A DNA stretch of 64,000 nucleotides from Hyphomicrobiales bacterium (GTDB taxonomy: Bacteria > Pseudomonadota > Alphaproteobacteria > Rhizobiales > Rhizobiaceae): contig UEGR01000016.1 of the NCBI GenBank assembly GCA_900465685.1, positions 1 through 64,000 on the forward strand, read 5' to 3'. Below the pieces are notes generated by a model that saw only the letters and a list, made by a program, of their open reading frames with translations, searched no databases and had not been told where the DNA came from. This document shows, piece after piece, positions 1-8,828 of this stretch (position 1 is its first letter; each line of letters opens with the position of its first letter). Both the position numbers and the translations under genes were made by a program.

Positions 1-1197
1 CTTTACCAATGGACAGCCGCCCTTATCGAGCGGACGGAACGCTTCGTCGCCCGGAATGGTGCGCAGAACTTTGTAATAGTCCCATGGTCCTTTGGATTCT
101 TCAGGTGATTTGACCTGAACAAGATACATGTCGTGTACCATACGACCGTCTGCACGCAGCTTCGCATTGCGGGCGAAGAAGTCGTTGATATCCGTCGTGC
201 GCATCTTGTCGAGCACTACCTTGCCACTGGTGGACTTTGCCGCATCGGACGCTTTGAGATAATTCATAACAGCGGAATAAACGCCAGCATGAACCATCGT
301 TGGCATTTTGCCGTTCATCCGTTCGCCGAACCGCTTCGACCAGGCGCGGGTCTGGTCATCATAATCCCAGTAAAAGCCGGTAGTAAGTGTCAGGCCTTTT
401 GCCGTTTCAAGGCCGACACTATGGACATCGGAGAGAAACAGCAGCATGCCCGCGATCTTCTGCCCGCCCTGAGTGATGCCATATTCATTGGCTTGCTTGA
501 GCGCCGTCATCGTATCGCCCGACGAGTTGGCAAGAGCAATCACGTCAGCGCCCGATGCTTGCGCCTGAAGCAGGAAAGACGAGAAGTCAGTGGTTTCACG
601 TGGATGACGGACAGAACCCACAACTTCACCGCCGCTTGCCTTGACAGCTTCTGTCGTATCCCGTTCGAGGGCATGACCGAAGGTATAGTCGACAGTAATG
701 AAGTACCACTTCTTGCCACCTTCCTGCGTCATGGCGCGACCGGTGCCATTGGCAAGAGAATAAGTATCCCAGGTCCACTGCGCCGTGGTTGGCGAGCAGG
801 CTTTGCCCGTCAGGTCCGAGGAACCTGCGGTGGATGCCAGAAAAGCTACGTCCTTGTCGCGCGTGATTTCTTGAACTGCCATGGCGACCGACGATGTCGG
901 CACGTCGATAATGGCTTTGACATTCTTCTCATCGATCCAGCTGCGCGCCAGCGTGGAACCGATATCCGGCTTGTTCTGATGATCGCCGACGATGACTTCG
1001 ATGGGCTCCCCATTCAACTTGCCCCCGAAATCCTCCACAGCCATCTTGGCCGCAACGACTGAGCCTTCGCCAGCAAGATCGAAATTCATGCCGGACATGT
1101 CCGTCAGCACACCCAGCCGAACTGGCTCCGCCAAAGCCGGGCTCGCAAGCATCATTGCGGCAAATGCACCAGAGAGCATCATTGATTTCATTGTCAT
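1..1197 (-). CDS. ABC transporter substrate-binding protein, branched-chain amino acid (LivK) type, 3'-truncated by window edge
   Basis: Periplasmic solute receptor of the Leu/Ile/Val-binding family; 399 codons are visible and the C-terminus lies outside the window. The N-terminus is a Sec signal peptide (MTMKSMMLSGAFAAMMLASPALA, split here as MTMKSMM and LASPALA). The mature part starts EPVRLGVLTDMSG, typical of Peripla_BP_6, with later segments such as GGKKWYFITVDYTFG and GMLLFLSDVHSVG that are usual in LivK-like receptors of aromatic or acyl-carboxylate importers. A GGGAGGAGG ribosome site lies just upstream. It follows the enoyl-CoA hydratase gene by 29 bases and is probably co-transcribed with it; permease and ATPase genes would be expected beyond position 1. 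The ligand is unknown; the context suggests a carboxylic acid that enters the neighbouring acyl-CoA pathway. Confidence 0.88.
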   Translation of the reverse strand, partial: MTMKSMMLSGAFAAMMLASPALAEPVRLGVLTDMSGMNFDLAGEGSVVAAKMAVEDFGGKLNGEPIEVIVGDHQNKPDIGSTLARSWIDEKNVKAIIDVPTSSVAMAVQEITRDKDVAFLASTAGSSDLTGKACSPTTAQWTWDTYSLANGTGRAMTQEGGKKWYFITVDYTFGHALERDTTEAVKASGGEVVGSVRHPRETTDFSSFLLQAQASGADVIALANSSGDTMTALKQANEYGITQGGQKIAGMLLFLSDVHSVGLETAKGLTLTTGFYWDYDDQTRAWSKRFGERMNGKMPTMVHAGVYSAVMNYLKASDAAKSTSGKVVLDKMRTTDINDFFARNAKLRADGRMVHDMYLVQVKSPEESKGPWDYYKVLRTIPGDEAFRPLDKGGCPLVK

Positions 1198-1226
1198 GGT
1201 TTTCCTCCTCCCAAATAATAACGGTG

Positions 1227-1973
1227 TCAGCCCGACTGGCTGTTGCTTTCTGCAATCAGCCTCGCCAGATAAAACTGGTCTGCTTCATAGGGTGCGGCCC
1301 AATTGGCGCGGTGTTCTTGATCAATGGCCCTCTTGGTCATCCGCAGGGCTAACGGCGGGCATTCCGCAATTGTCTGCGCGAAGAGTTTTGCAGCTTCGAC
1401 CGCGCCACCCGCAGGCGCAATCTTGTCGCAAAGCCCCATATTGAGCGCGTCCTGCTCGCCGATCCGCTCATTGGCGAAAAGCGCGCGCTTGGCACGCGTC
1501 GGCCCGATAAGCGACGACAGGAGGGGCAACCCACCCCAACCCAGCGTCATGCCCAGACGGACTTCGGGAAACTGAAAGAATGCGCCCTCAGCCATAACGC
1601 GAAAATCAGCCGCCAACGCCAGAATGCCGCCGCCACCAACGGCTGGGCCTTCGACCGCTGCGATGGTGATCTGCGGCAACAACCGCCACCGATCACACAT
1701 GACGCCGCCGAGCGACATCGCCGTGTGACGAGAAACGGCGTCCGCATTGTTGCGCCACAGATTATCGTCCTTCAGATCGACACCACCCGAAAAGCGACTT
1801 TCGGTGCCAGTGATGATAACGACCTGAACCGTGTCATCCGCCGATAACTCATCCGCCGCTTCTATGAGCGCCTTGATTGCTTCTTCATTGAGAGCATTGG
1901 CCTTGCCGCCACGGTCATAGCGCGTCACCGCAATCGGTCCGTCGCGCTGGATATCGACTATGGCCATTTCCAT
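1227..1973 (-). CDS. enoyl-CoA hydratase/isomerase family protein (crotonase fold)
   Basis: Protein of 248 aa, usual length for single-domain crotonases. It probably hydrates a 2-enoyl-CoA or carries out another CoA-thioester reaction. Visible family signatures are RFSGGVDLKDD (oxyanion-hole region), AAVEGPAVGGGGILALAADFRVMA and FPEVRLGMTLGWGG. The position usually holding the first catalytic Glu lies in the segment following AVGGGG, and Glu is present in FPEVRLG; I cannot assign the substrate. It is the first gene of a minus-strand unit with the LivK-like receptor, divergent from the acyl-CoA ligase, and the TetR-type operator lies 23 bases upstream of its start. A hydratase role in beta-oxidation of an imported acid is the simplest reading. 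Confidence 0.88.
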   Translation of the reverse strand: MEMAIVDIQRDGPIAVTRYDRGGKANALNEEAIKALIEAADELSADDTVQVVIITGTESRFSGGVDLKDDNLWRNNADAVSRHTAMSLGGVMCDRWRLLPQITIAAVEGPAVGGGGILALAADFRVMAEGAFFQFPEVRLGMTLGWGGLPLLSSLIGPTRAKRALFANERIGEQDALNMGLCDKIAPAGGAVEAAKLFAQTIAECPPLALRMTKRAIDQEHRANWAAPYEADQFYLARLIAESNSQSG

Positions 1974-1995
1974 CCTCCCAGATGTTTTCGCTTTG

Positions 1996-2013
1996 ACATA
2001 CTACCGAGTATGT
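1996..2013. promoter_or_regulatory. Candidate TetR operator ACATACT-N4-AGTATGT
   Basis: Perfect inverted repeat with 7-base arms and a 4-base centre, in the 114-base divergent space between the enoyl-CoA hydratase (minus) and acyl-CoA ligase (plus) genes. A nearly identical repeat at 8042-8059 precedes the tetR gene and the divergent maoC operon. The shared motif next to a TetR gene makes that regulator the likely binder (inference). Confidence 0.7.
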
Positions 2014-2087
2014 TGCATATTCCAAATAGGTTTGCAACTGCCCTCTTTTGAGGTTTAGTTGCGGCCCGGGTAGGAGGAATTCAGAAT

Positions 2088-3680
2088 ATGACGCCAGACC
2101 AGCGTGCGCTCGACCGCAACCATTCCGTGTTGCGATATCTTCTCGATCAATATGCAGCGGAGCGCCCCACAGCACCATTCGTGCATTTTTGGCCATCGAC
2201 CGAATGGGATTACAAAACGACCCGGGACCGCGTTCGCCAGCGTGCAGCGACGCTGCAATTCCACGGCGTGAAACGCGGCGATCACGTCCTTTGTTTTATG
2301 GGTAACGGGCCGGACCTACTCACCACCTGGTTCGCCATCAATTACATCGGCGCGGTCTATGTGCCGATCAACACCGCAGCCCTCGGGCGCCCGCTGGAAC
2401 ATATTCTGGATGACGCCGATGCGCCACTTATGGTCGCGCACGCCGATCTGGTAGAACGATTGCAGGATGTCGCTCAGGGCAAACTGCGTAAAGTCTTGGT
2501 GGTCGAAGGTGTCGTAAACCACGCCATCTCTGGCGTGGAAATCTTACCCTTGACTGACGTAGAAACCGTCAGCGAGACCGAACTCGTTCTCGACACGCCG
2601 ATTGAGCCATGGGACACGCTTGCCATCATGTACACGTCGGGTACGACGGGCAATGCCAAGGGTGTCGTGACCTCTTATGTGCAGCTTTATACGATGGGGC
2701 CAGACGCCTTTGATTGCGTCGATGAAACGGACCGTTGCATGATCTGCGGTCCGATCTTTCATTGCGGTTCCACGCTCTATGTCTATGCAATGCTGGCGCG
2801 TGGACTATCGATTGGTATGATGCGCGAATTCAAAACGCAGCATTTCTGGCAAGCGGTGCGGGAAACGAACTCGACCTACTGCCTGTTGCTGGGTGTGATG
2901 GCCAGTTTTCTCTTAAAACAGCCGGTTTCATCGGATGATCGCAACCATCCGCTGCGTCGTGCCTTCATCACGCCATTTGGCGAAGACGGTCCATTATTCG
3001 CCGAGAGATTTGGCGTGGAGGCATGGACCATCTACAACATGACCGAAATCGCCAGTCCACTTGTTGCCGGTCCCGGCATTACGCAAAAGGGCATCGCGGG
3101 GAAGCCGCGCCCCTGGTATCAGTTGCGTGTCGTCGACGAAAACGACATCGAAGTGCCGGATGGCACGGCTGGTGAACTTGTCATTCGCTCCGACCGTCCA
3201 TGGGCTTTGATGAAAGGCTATTACAACAATCCGAAAGCCACCGTGGAAGCCATGCGCAATGGCTGGTTTCACAGCGGGGACAGCTTTCGCAAGGACGAAA
3301 ACGGCGTTTATTTCTTTGTTGACCGTCTGAAAGATGTGATCCGCCGACGCGGCGAAAATATCTCGTCTTTCGCGTTGGAAGCCGAAGTTCTTTTTCACGA
3401 CGCTGTCAAAGAATGCGCGGCTATCGCAGTGCCCAGCGAGTTGAGCGAAGATGAAGTCCTGATCGCCGTGACGCCGGTGGACGGACAAGAAATTGTCGCC
3501 GAAGAGTTGCTGGATTTTCTTGCAGGTCGCCTACCCCGCTTTATGGTGCCGCGCTATGTGCGGATTTTGGAATCTCTTCCGAAGACATCGAGCGGTAAAA
3601 TCCAGAAGCATATTTTGCGCAGCGAAGGGGTTACCGGAAACACGATCGATCGCGAGCTGAAGGTGAAGCGCACAAGTTGA
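2088..3680 (+). CDS. AMP-forming acyl-CoA ligase (acyl-CoA synthetase)
   Basis: Protein of 530 aa of the ANL superfamily that activates a carboxylic acid with ATP and CoA. The phosphate-binding motif YTSGTTGNAKGV lies at residues 182-193, the adenylate-binding segment YNMTEIASP near 306-315, the hinge region DRLKDVIRRRGENIS near 410-425, and the C-terminal catalytic lysine in SGK near residue 504. The start has a strong AGGAGG site about ten bases upstream. Overall appearance is closest to medium-chain or crotonobetaine/carnitine-type ligases; the substrate is not predictable. It begins a plus-strand unit followed 42 bases later by the iron alcohol dehydrogenase and is divergent from the hydratase gene, with the TetR-type repeat between. 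Confidence 0.9.
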   Translation: MTPDQRALDRNHSVLRYLLDQYAAERPTAPFVHFWPSTEWDYKTTRDRVRQRAATLQFHGVKRGDHVLCFMGNGPDLLTTWFAINYIGAVYVPINTAALGRPLEHILDDADAPLMVAHADLVERLQDVAQGKLRKVLVVEGVVNHAISGVEILPLTDVETVSETELVLDTPIEPWDTLAIMYTSGTTGNAKGVVTSYVQLYTMGPDAFDCVDETDRCMICGPIFHCGSTLYVYAMLARGLSIGMMREFKTQHFWQAVRETNSTYCLLLGVMASFLLKQPVSSDDRNHPLRRAFITPFGEDGPLFAERFGVEAWTIYNMTEIASPLVAGPGITQKGIAGKPRPWYQLRVVDENDIEVPDGTAGELVIRSDRPWALMKGYYNNPKATVEAMRNGWFHSGDSFRKDENGVYFFVDRLKDVIRRRGENISSFALEAEVLFHDAVKECAAIAVPSELSEDEVLIAVTPVDGQEIVAEELLDFLAGRLPRFMVPRYVRILESLPKTSSGKIQKHILRSEGVTGNTIDRELKVKRTS

Positions 3681-3722
3681 TTTGCAGAAGCGCGACACCG
3701 ATAAATCGAAAGAACTGAACAC

Positions 3723-4880
3723 ATGGAAAATTTCGTTTTCAACACAACGCCATCCATCGTGCTGCAGACCGGTGGTCTGGCGAAGATCGCCGATATTGCT
3801 GGGCACCTGTTGGGCAAGCGCGTTGTGATCGTGACTGACAAGGGATTGCGCAAGCTCGGACTTCTGGACCCTGCAATAAATGCGCTGGAACAGGCAGACA
3901 TTGCCGTTTCGATCTTTGACGACGTGCAGGCTGATCCGCCAGAAAGCAATGTTCTCGCGCTGAAAGATCACATCCTGGCGCATGAAGCGACAGGCGTCCT
4001 CGCCATTGGCGGCGGCTCCTCAATGGATGTTGCAAAGGTTGCAGCCCTGATCGCAAAGAGCGGTGAAACGCTCAACGACATTTACGGCGTCAACATAGCG
4101 CACGGTCCGCGTCTCCCGCTTGTTCTGGTGCCGACAACAGCGGGCACCGGGTCAGAAGTCACACCGATTTCGATCATCACTACGGGTACATCGGAAAAGA
4201 AGGGCGTCGTTTCTCCGCTCCTGCTGCCGGACATGGCAATCCTCGACGCGGATTTGACCGTGGGTCTGCCAGCAGCGGTAACTGCCGCCACTGGAATCGA
4301 TGCGATGGTGCACGCCATTGAGGCCTATGCGTCAGCGTCTGCCAACAACAATCCCCTGTCGCGCTCATTGGCACGCAACGCCCTGCAATTGCTTGGCTCC
4401 AATATCCGCACAGCGGTCTTTGATGGCCAAAACCGCGATGCACGGGCTGCCATGCTGCTTGGCTCGTTGCTTGCCGGTCAGGCCTTTGCCAATTCTCCGG
4501 TGGCTGCGGTTCATGCACTCGCCTATCCAATTGGCGGGCATTTCCATGTTCCGCACGGCCTGTCCAATGCGCTCGTGCTTGCGCATGTATTGCGTTTCAA
4601 CCTGCCGGAAGCGAGCCATATCTACGCGGAAATTGCAGCGGATGTTTTCCCGGAACTCGCCGGCATATCGGCGGAAAAACGCGCGGAAGCCTTTGTTGAA
4701 AAGCTCGCAAATCTCAGCCGTGAGCTTGGCGTACCGCAGACATTGCGCGAAGTGAATATCACCGAAGATGATCTGCCCATGCTTGCGCGCGACGTCATGA
4801 AACAGACCCGCCTTCTGGTCAACAATCCGCGCAAGGTAACCGAGGCGGATGCTCTGGCGATCTATAAGGCCGCATATTGA
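3723..4880 (+). CDS. iron-containing alcohol dehydrogenase (type III)
   Basis: Protein of 385 aa, usual length for Fe-ADH. The NAD(P)-binding motif GGGSSMDVAK is at residues 96-105. The four metal ligands are intact: Asp193 and His197 in GIDAMVHAIEAY, His264 in AVHALAYP and His278 in HVPHGL. It oxidises an alcohol or reduces an aldehyde; maleylacetate reductases share the fold but usually show a different signature around these residues. It is downstream of the acyl-CoA ligase in one apparent transcription unit. Together they could turn an alcohol or hydroxyacid into a CoA-activated acid, although an aldehyde dehydrogenase is not encoded here. A strong terminator follows. Confidence 0.92.
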   Translation: MENFVFNTTPSIVLQTGGLAKIADIAGHLLGKRVVIVTDKGLRKLGLLDPAINALEQADIAVSIFDDVQADPPESNVLALKDHILAHEATGVLAIGGGSSMDVAKVAALIAKSGETLNDIYGVNIAHGPRLPLVLVPTTAGTGSEVTPISIITTGTSEKKGVVSPLLLPDMAILDADLTVGLPAAVTAATGIDAMVHAIEAYASASANNNPLSRSLARNALQLLGSNIRTAVFDGQNRDARAAMLLGSLLAGQAFANSPVAAVHALAYPIGGHFHVPHGLSNALVLAHVLRFNLPEASHIYAEIAADVFPELAGISAEKRAEAFVEKLANLSRELGVPQTLREVNITEDDLPMLARDVMKQTRLLVNNPRKVTEADALAIYKAAY

Positions 4881-4901
4881 TAGAGCCTCAATTGAGATCA
4901 T

Positions 4902-4929
4902 AAAAAAGGCCGGTCAAACCGGCCTTTTT
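4902..4929. terminator. Bidirectional rho-independent terminator
   Basis: AAAAAAGGCCGGT, four-base loop region, then ACCGGCCTTTTT. The perfect GC-rich stem has an A-run on one side and a T-run on the other, so it can end both the plus-strand ligase/dehydrogenase unit and the convergent minus-strand thiolase operon, whose stop is 9 bases away. Confidence 0.9.
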
Positions 4930-4937
4930 CGTTTCAA

Positions 4938-6140
4938 TCAACAAATCTCAAACAGGCCTGCCGCGCCCATGCCGCCGCCAACGCACATAGCCACCACTAC
5001 ATAACGTCCATTGCGCCGCTTGCCTTCAATGAGGGCATGCCCGGTCATACGCGCACCTGACATTCCATAAGGATGGCCAATCGAAATAGCGCCGCCATTC
5101 ACGTTGAGCTTCTCATTGTCGATGCCAAGCTTGTCGCGGCAATAAAGCACCTGCGCTGCGAAAGCCTCGTTCAATTCCCACAGATCGATATCATCGACCG
5201 TCAGGCCATGCTGCTTCAGCAGTTTCGGCACGGCATAAACCGGACCAATACCCATCTCGTCGGGCTCACATCCAGCAACGGCCATCCCGCGATAGATGCC
5301 GAGCGGAGAAAGACCACGCTTTTCCGCTTCCTTCGCTTCCATCAGCACAGATGCGGAAGCACCATCCGACAGCTGCGAGGCGTTGCCTGCGGTAATATAG
5401 CTGCCCTGCGCGATGACCTGACCACCGGCAAAGACAGGCTTCAATCCATGCAAGCCTTCCAGTGTGGTTTCAGGGCGATTGCCTTCATCCATGCCCAGCT
5501 CGATGCTTTTCGTGGAAATTTCCCCCGTGACCTTATCCTTGATCAGCATGGTGGACTGAAGCGGTACAATCTCGGCGTTCAACCGGCCTGCTGCCTGTGC
5601 GGCTGCCGTGCGCTGCTGCGATTGAAGCGCATACTCGTCCTGCGCCTCGCGCGAGACGCCATAACGCGCAGAGACAATCTCGGCCGTCTCAATCATGCTC
5701 ATATAGGTGGCGGGCAGATGCTCCGTTAGCCAAGGATCGCGCCAGCGATAGACGTTCATATGATCGTTCTGCACCAGCGAGATCTGCTCCACGCCGCCGC
5801 CAATGGCAATCGTCATGCCATCACCCGTAATCTGCTTGGCGGCTGTCGCGATAGCCATGAGCCCAGAAGCACATTGACGATCCATCGACTGGCCAGGCAC
5901 CGAAACCGGAAGGCCAGCCCGTAACAAGGAAGTGCGGGCGATATTCATATGGGTCGTGCCTTGCTGAAGCGCCGCGCCGATAACGACATCCTCCACCTCG
6001 GCACCGTCAATGCCTGCACGTTCGACAGCAGCGGCAATTGCATGCCCTGCCAGCGCTGGGGCTGTCGTGTCGTTGAAAGCCCCGCGGTAGGCTTTGCCAA
6101 TCGGCGTACGCGCAGTTGATACGATTACAGCTTCTCTCAT
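4938..6140 (-). CDS. acetyl-CoA C-acyltransferase (thiolase)
   Basis: Protein of 400 aa, a complete thiolase that cleaves a 3-ketoacyl-CoA with CoA. The nucleophilic cysteine is Cys90 in [12 protein letters not shown]. The C-terminal active-site blocks [19 protein letters not shown] and [14 protein letters not shown] carry the catalytic His and second Cys. It is the last gene of the four-gene maoC-SDR-thioesterase-thiolase unit; its start codon overlaps the thioesterase stop by one base, which indicates translational coupling. In this setting it performs the final step of a beta-oxidation-like sequence; a biosynthetic acetoacetyl-CoA role is less likely given the neighbours. Confidence 0.95.
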   Translation of the reverse strand: MREAVIVSTARTPIGKAYRGAFNDTTAPALAGHAIAAAVERAGIDGAEVEDVVIGAALQQGTTHMNIARTSLLRAGLPVSVPGQSMDRQCASGLMAIATAAKQITGDGMTIAIGGGVEQISLVQNDHMNVYRWRDPWLTEHLPATYMSMIETAEIVSARYGVSREAQDEYALQSQQRTAAAQAAGRLNAEIVPLQSTMLIKDKVTGEISTKSIELGMDEGNRPETTLEGLHGLKPVFAGGQVIAQGSYITAGNASQLSDGASASVLMEAKEAEKRGLSPLGIYRGMAVAGCEPDEMGIGPVYAVPKLLKQHGLTVDDIDLWELNEAFAAQVLYCRDKLGIDNEKLNVNGGAISIGHPYGMSGARMTGHALIEGKRRNGRYVVVAMCVGGGMGAAGLFEIC

Positions 6141-6607
6141 CAGAGCTCCTCCACTGATGCCGGAACGTAAAGCCTTTCGGCTAATTCTTTAAGTTCCGGG
6201 GTTAGCGGAACAGGTCGTCGTGTGTCTCGGTTGACATAGACATGCACATATTCACTTACAGCAGCCGTCAGCTCTTCGCCATCCTTGAAGATGCCAAATC
6301 CCCACAGCAAACTTGTGTTACCGATATGCTCGACGCGCACCCCGACAACGACATTGTCAGGATAGGAAATCTCGGAGAAATAATTTGTTGAGTTGCGCGC
6401 CACGATGCCGATGGGCGTGGAACCATTCAGCTCCAGAGCGCCTCCCGCGATCAACGACCGGTTCAGTGCTGCATCGCAATATTGCATATAGACGACGTTA
6501 TTGACGTGGCCATAAATGTCCATATCGCTCCAACGCGTCTGCATCTCGTAGAACTCCCGATAGGCTGACCGGGGTTCAGCCTTCGGGCGCGGCTTTTGTA
6601 CCGTCAT
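6140..6607 (-). CDS. acyl-CoA thioesterase, 4-hydroxybenzoyl-CoA thioesterase (hotdog) family
   Basis: Protein of 155 aa with the family motif [20 protein letters not shown] near residues 28-47, where Asp and the GHVNN segment form the active site. It hydrolyses a CoA thioester, perhaps to recover CoA from dead-end intermediates. It overlaps the upstream SDR gene by four bases (ATGA-type) and the downstream thiolase by one base, so the whole unit is translationally coupled. The precise substrate is unknown. Confidence 0.88.
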   Translation of the reverse strand: MTVQKPRPKAEPRSAYREFYEMQTRWSDMDIYGHVNNVVYMQYCDAALNRSLIAGGALELNGSTPIGIVARNSTNYFSEISYPDNVVVGVRVEHIGNTSLLWGFGIFKDGEELTAAVSEYVHVYVNRDTRRPVPLTPELKELAERLYVPASVEEL

Positions 6608-7518
6608 TTGACGACCTCGTTCGCCCTCGACGTTGCAATGATGCGATCAACATGCGCCAAACCGGCGTCGGTTTCGATAAAGTTGGTCATATCATCGATC
6701 TTTGTGAAAGCAGCGGCGACTGCTTCCGGCGTCCGCTCGCCTTTCGGCAGATAAACGCCTTCGCTTTCAACAATCGCCATACGGGCCACGGTCCCTGCTC
6801 CTGCTAGAAGAACGGTGCGGCTCGGGGCCTGCTCACAGACGAGGAAGAGAGCAGCCGGAACGACGTTTTCCGGTGCGAGGCGCACTAGCATTTCTTCGTC
6901 CAGCACATCTCCGGTCATGCGTGTGGCAGCCGTTGGCGCAATTGCATTGACGTGGATGTCGTACTTGTCGCCCTCAAAATGCAACACATTCATCAGGCCA
7001 ACCAGTCCGGCCTTAGCTGCACCGTAGTTGGACTGACCAAAATTGCCATAGACCCCCGATGTAGACGTCGTCATCAGAATGCGGCCATAGTTCTGGCCTT
7101 TCATGACATCCCACACAGCGCGGCTCGCATTCGCCGAGCCAATGAGATGCACGTCAACCACAGCGCGAAAATCGGCCATTTCCATCTTTGCGAAGCTCTT
7201 ATCGCGCAAGATACCGGCATTGTTGATGAGGATATCAATGCGACCGAATTCTTCGACAGCGCGCTTTGCCAGTGCCTGCATATCTTCGAACTTCGTGACG
7301 TTGCCTGCATCAGCAATTGCAACGCCGCCCTTGGCGCGAATTTCCACGACGACCTTTTCCGCCGCCTCCGACGCGCCGCCAGTTCCATCCCGGCTGCCGC
7401 CGAAATCATTGACGATAACCTTTGCGCCGCGCGCTGCCAGTTCAAGGGCGTAGGCGCGCCCAAGCCCACCACCAGCGCCTGTTACGATTGCAACACGATT
7501 TTCGAAAGAAATAGTCAT
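6604..7518 (-). CDS. short-chain dehydrogenase, (3R)-hydroxyacyl-CoA dehydrogenase type
   Basis: Protein of 304 aa, longer than a simple FabG. The cofactor motif TGAGGGLG is at residues 13-20, NNAG at 99-102, and the catalytic Tyr165 and Lys169 in NYGAAK. Sequence and length recall the dehydrogenase domain of peroxisomal multifunctional enzyme type 2 (for example the DFGGSRDGTG segment near 38-47), which oxidises (3R)-hydroxyacyl-CoA. The preceding gene is a MaoC-type (R)-hydratase, the usual partner of this domain, so the two appear to be split counterparts of the fused enzyme. A four-base overlap joins it to the thioesterase gene. Confidence 0.9.
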   Translation of the reverse strand: MTISFENRVAIVTGAGGGLGRAYALELAARGAKVIVNDFGGSRDGTGGASEAAEKVVVEIRAKGGVAIADAGNVTKFEDMQALAKRAVEEFGRIDILINNAGILRDKSFAKMEMADFRAVVDVHLIGSANASRAVWDVMKGQNYGRILMTTSTSGVYGNFGQSNYGAAKAGLVGLMNVLHFEGDKYDIHVNAIAPTAATRMTGDVLDEEMLVRLAPENVVPAALFLVCEQAPSRTVLLAGAGTVARMAIVESEGVYLPKGERTPEAVAAAFTKIDDMTNFIETDAGLAHVDRIIATSRANEVVK

Positions 7519-7525
7519 ATGATCC

Positions 7526-7990
7526 TCAACCTACCGTCAGAATAAGCCAGTCAGCAGCGAGTGCTGGCTTCGCTTCGTCTTTGATTTCAACAGTCGCTCC
7601 AAGGGTCTGGAGCTGACCATTCCCCTTCGGCTGAACCGATTTGGAATTGAACGCGCCGCGAACGGAAGACCCCACCTTTACCGGAGCCAAAAAGCGAACC
7701 TTGTCGAAGCCATAATTAATTTCGACCGCGCCAGCTGCAACTTCCGGCAATACCTCGCGACTGAGTTTGGTCAGCAAGCCTAGAAGCAGAAAGCCATGTG
7801 CGATAGTACCGCCAAAGATACTTTCCTTTGCTGCGCGCTCCGGGTCCGTGTGAATGAACTGATGATCATCGATCACATCCGCGAACCGATCCACAAGCTG
7901 CTGATCGATCTTGATCCAGTCCGAATACAGAACCTGGCTTTCCGCGCCTGCTTGGCGCGCAGACGCAGCTGAATTAGGGTTTATTTCCAA
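7526..7990 (-). CDS. MaoC-like (R)-specific enoyl-CoA hydratase, TTG start
   Basis: Protein of 154 aa when started at the TTG at 7990, which follows a consensus GGAGGA ribosome site by seven bases; the in-frame ATG at 8032 has no such site and lies close to the operator. The hotdog hydratase motif is clear: DDHQFIHTDPERA near residues 38-50, with the catalytic Asp/His pair, then GGTIAHGFLLL near 58-68. It hydrates 2-enoyl-CoA to (3R)-hydroxyacyl-CoA, the substrate of the SDR encoded 7 bases downstream. It is the first gene of the thiolase operon, divergent from tetR. Confidence 0.9.
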   Translation of the reverse strand: MEINPNSAASARQAGAESQVLYSDWIKIDQQLVDRFADVIDDHQFIHTDPERAAKESIFGGTIAHGFLLLGLLTKLSREVLPEVAAGAVEINYGFDKVRFLAPVKVGSSVRGAFNSKSVQPKGNGQLQTLGATVEIKDEAKPALAADWLILTVG

Positions 7991-7997
7991 AATTATA

Positions 7998-8003
7998 TCC
8001 TCC
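7998..8003 (-). promoter_or_regulatory. Ribosome-binding site that sets the maoC start
   Basis: GGAGGA on the minus strand, seven bases from the TTG at 7990. It supports the TTG rather than the ATG at 8032 as initiation codon. Confidence 0.75.
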
Positions 8004-8041
8004 AAGCGCCGAAAAATGGACACTAGTCGCATTAATCAACA

Positions 8042-8059
8042 ACATACTGAGTAGTATGC
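8042..8059. promoter_or_regulatory. Candidate TetR operator ACATACT-N4-AGTATGC
   Basis: Inverted repeat whose 7-base arms match in six positions, in the space between maoC (minus) and tetR (plus). It is the second copy of the motif at 1996-2013. It would allow autoregulation and control of the maoC operon (inference). Confidence 0.7.
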
Positions 8060-8148
8060 ACTTGAACATGGCTTTGTCTAGTGGCATTTTGTCATCGAAA
8101 TTTGCTAGGGTTGGTTGCCGCTTACCTATGCATAAATCGGAGTAGCAG

Positions 8149-8778
8149 ATGGCTGACAGCCGCCGAAATAACCGAACGGACAGTACCGGGAATGTTGTAA
8201 TCCTGGAAACAGCCGCTCAGTGCTTCATGGAGCAAGGCTTCTCCACAACAAGCATTGATGATGTGGCGCGCAGGATGGGTTCGACGAAAGGGCGCATTTA
8301 TCACTACTACTCATCGAAGACGGATTTGTTCTTCGACGTCCATCGCGAAGGCATGGATCGACTGTTCAAGGCCGTTGAACCGGTCATGACATTGAACGGC
8401 TCAGGCCTGCACCGGCTTGAGGAGATGCTCATGGCGCATGCACTCGCCATGATGACCAACGTCGCTTTCGAAGCAGTGGTGGTGCAGGGCGTTCATATGC
8501 ACAAGCTTGCGGCGACGACACCCGACCAGCGCCGCACACTTAATGAGCTGATCTCAATCAGACGCCGGTTTGAAGATCTGTTCAAGCAGGTCATTCGTGA
8601 AGGCATGGAGGATGGCAGCATCCGTCATGTCGACGTATCGGTCGCGGCAAAGGCCGTACTTGGTGCCATCAACTGGCTTTCAATCTGGTATCAACCGCGA
8701 AGTGTGGAAACCGACGCTGACAGGATCGCGCTCGCCAAGGAAATCGTGGGCATACAGATCAAAGGCCTGCATTCGTGA
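8149..8778 (+). CDS. TetR/AcrR family transcriptional regulator
   Basis: Protein of 209 aa. The N-terminal helix-turn-helix runs over about residues 17-63 and contains AAQCFMEQGFSTTSIDDVARRMG and the family-typical KGRIYHYYSSKTDLFFDV, each read in parts. The remaining alpha-helical part is the ligand domain. It is divergent from maoC, with a motif-matching operator between them and a second copy 6 kb away, so it very likely represses the acyl-CoA catabolic genes at 1-8.0 kb and is released by a pathway acyl-CoA (inference from TetR regulators of beta-oxidation). A short hairpin with GAGAGGC/GCCTCTC arms at 8777-8798 follows the stop. Confidence 0.92.
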   Translation: MADSRRNNRTDSTGNVVILETAAQCFMEQGFSTTSIDDVARRMGSTKGRIYHYYSSKTDLFFDVHREGMDRLFKAVEPVMTLNGSGLHRLEEMLMAHALAMMTNVAFEAVVVQGVHMHKLAATTPDQRRTLNELISIRRRFEDLFKQVIREGMEDGSIRHVDVSVAAKAVLGAINWLSIWYQPRSVETDADRIALAKEIVGIQIKGLHS

Positions 8779-8828
8779 GAGGCGCCTTACAGCCTCTCAT
8801 GGATATTGCCTAGGCCCTTTGACGGGCT

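Noticed and set aside
133-1062. Long plus-strand ORF of 309 codons
   Set aside because: It is the antisense shadow of the LivK-type receptor gene, whose signal peptide, domain order and ribosome site are clear on the minus strand.
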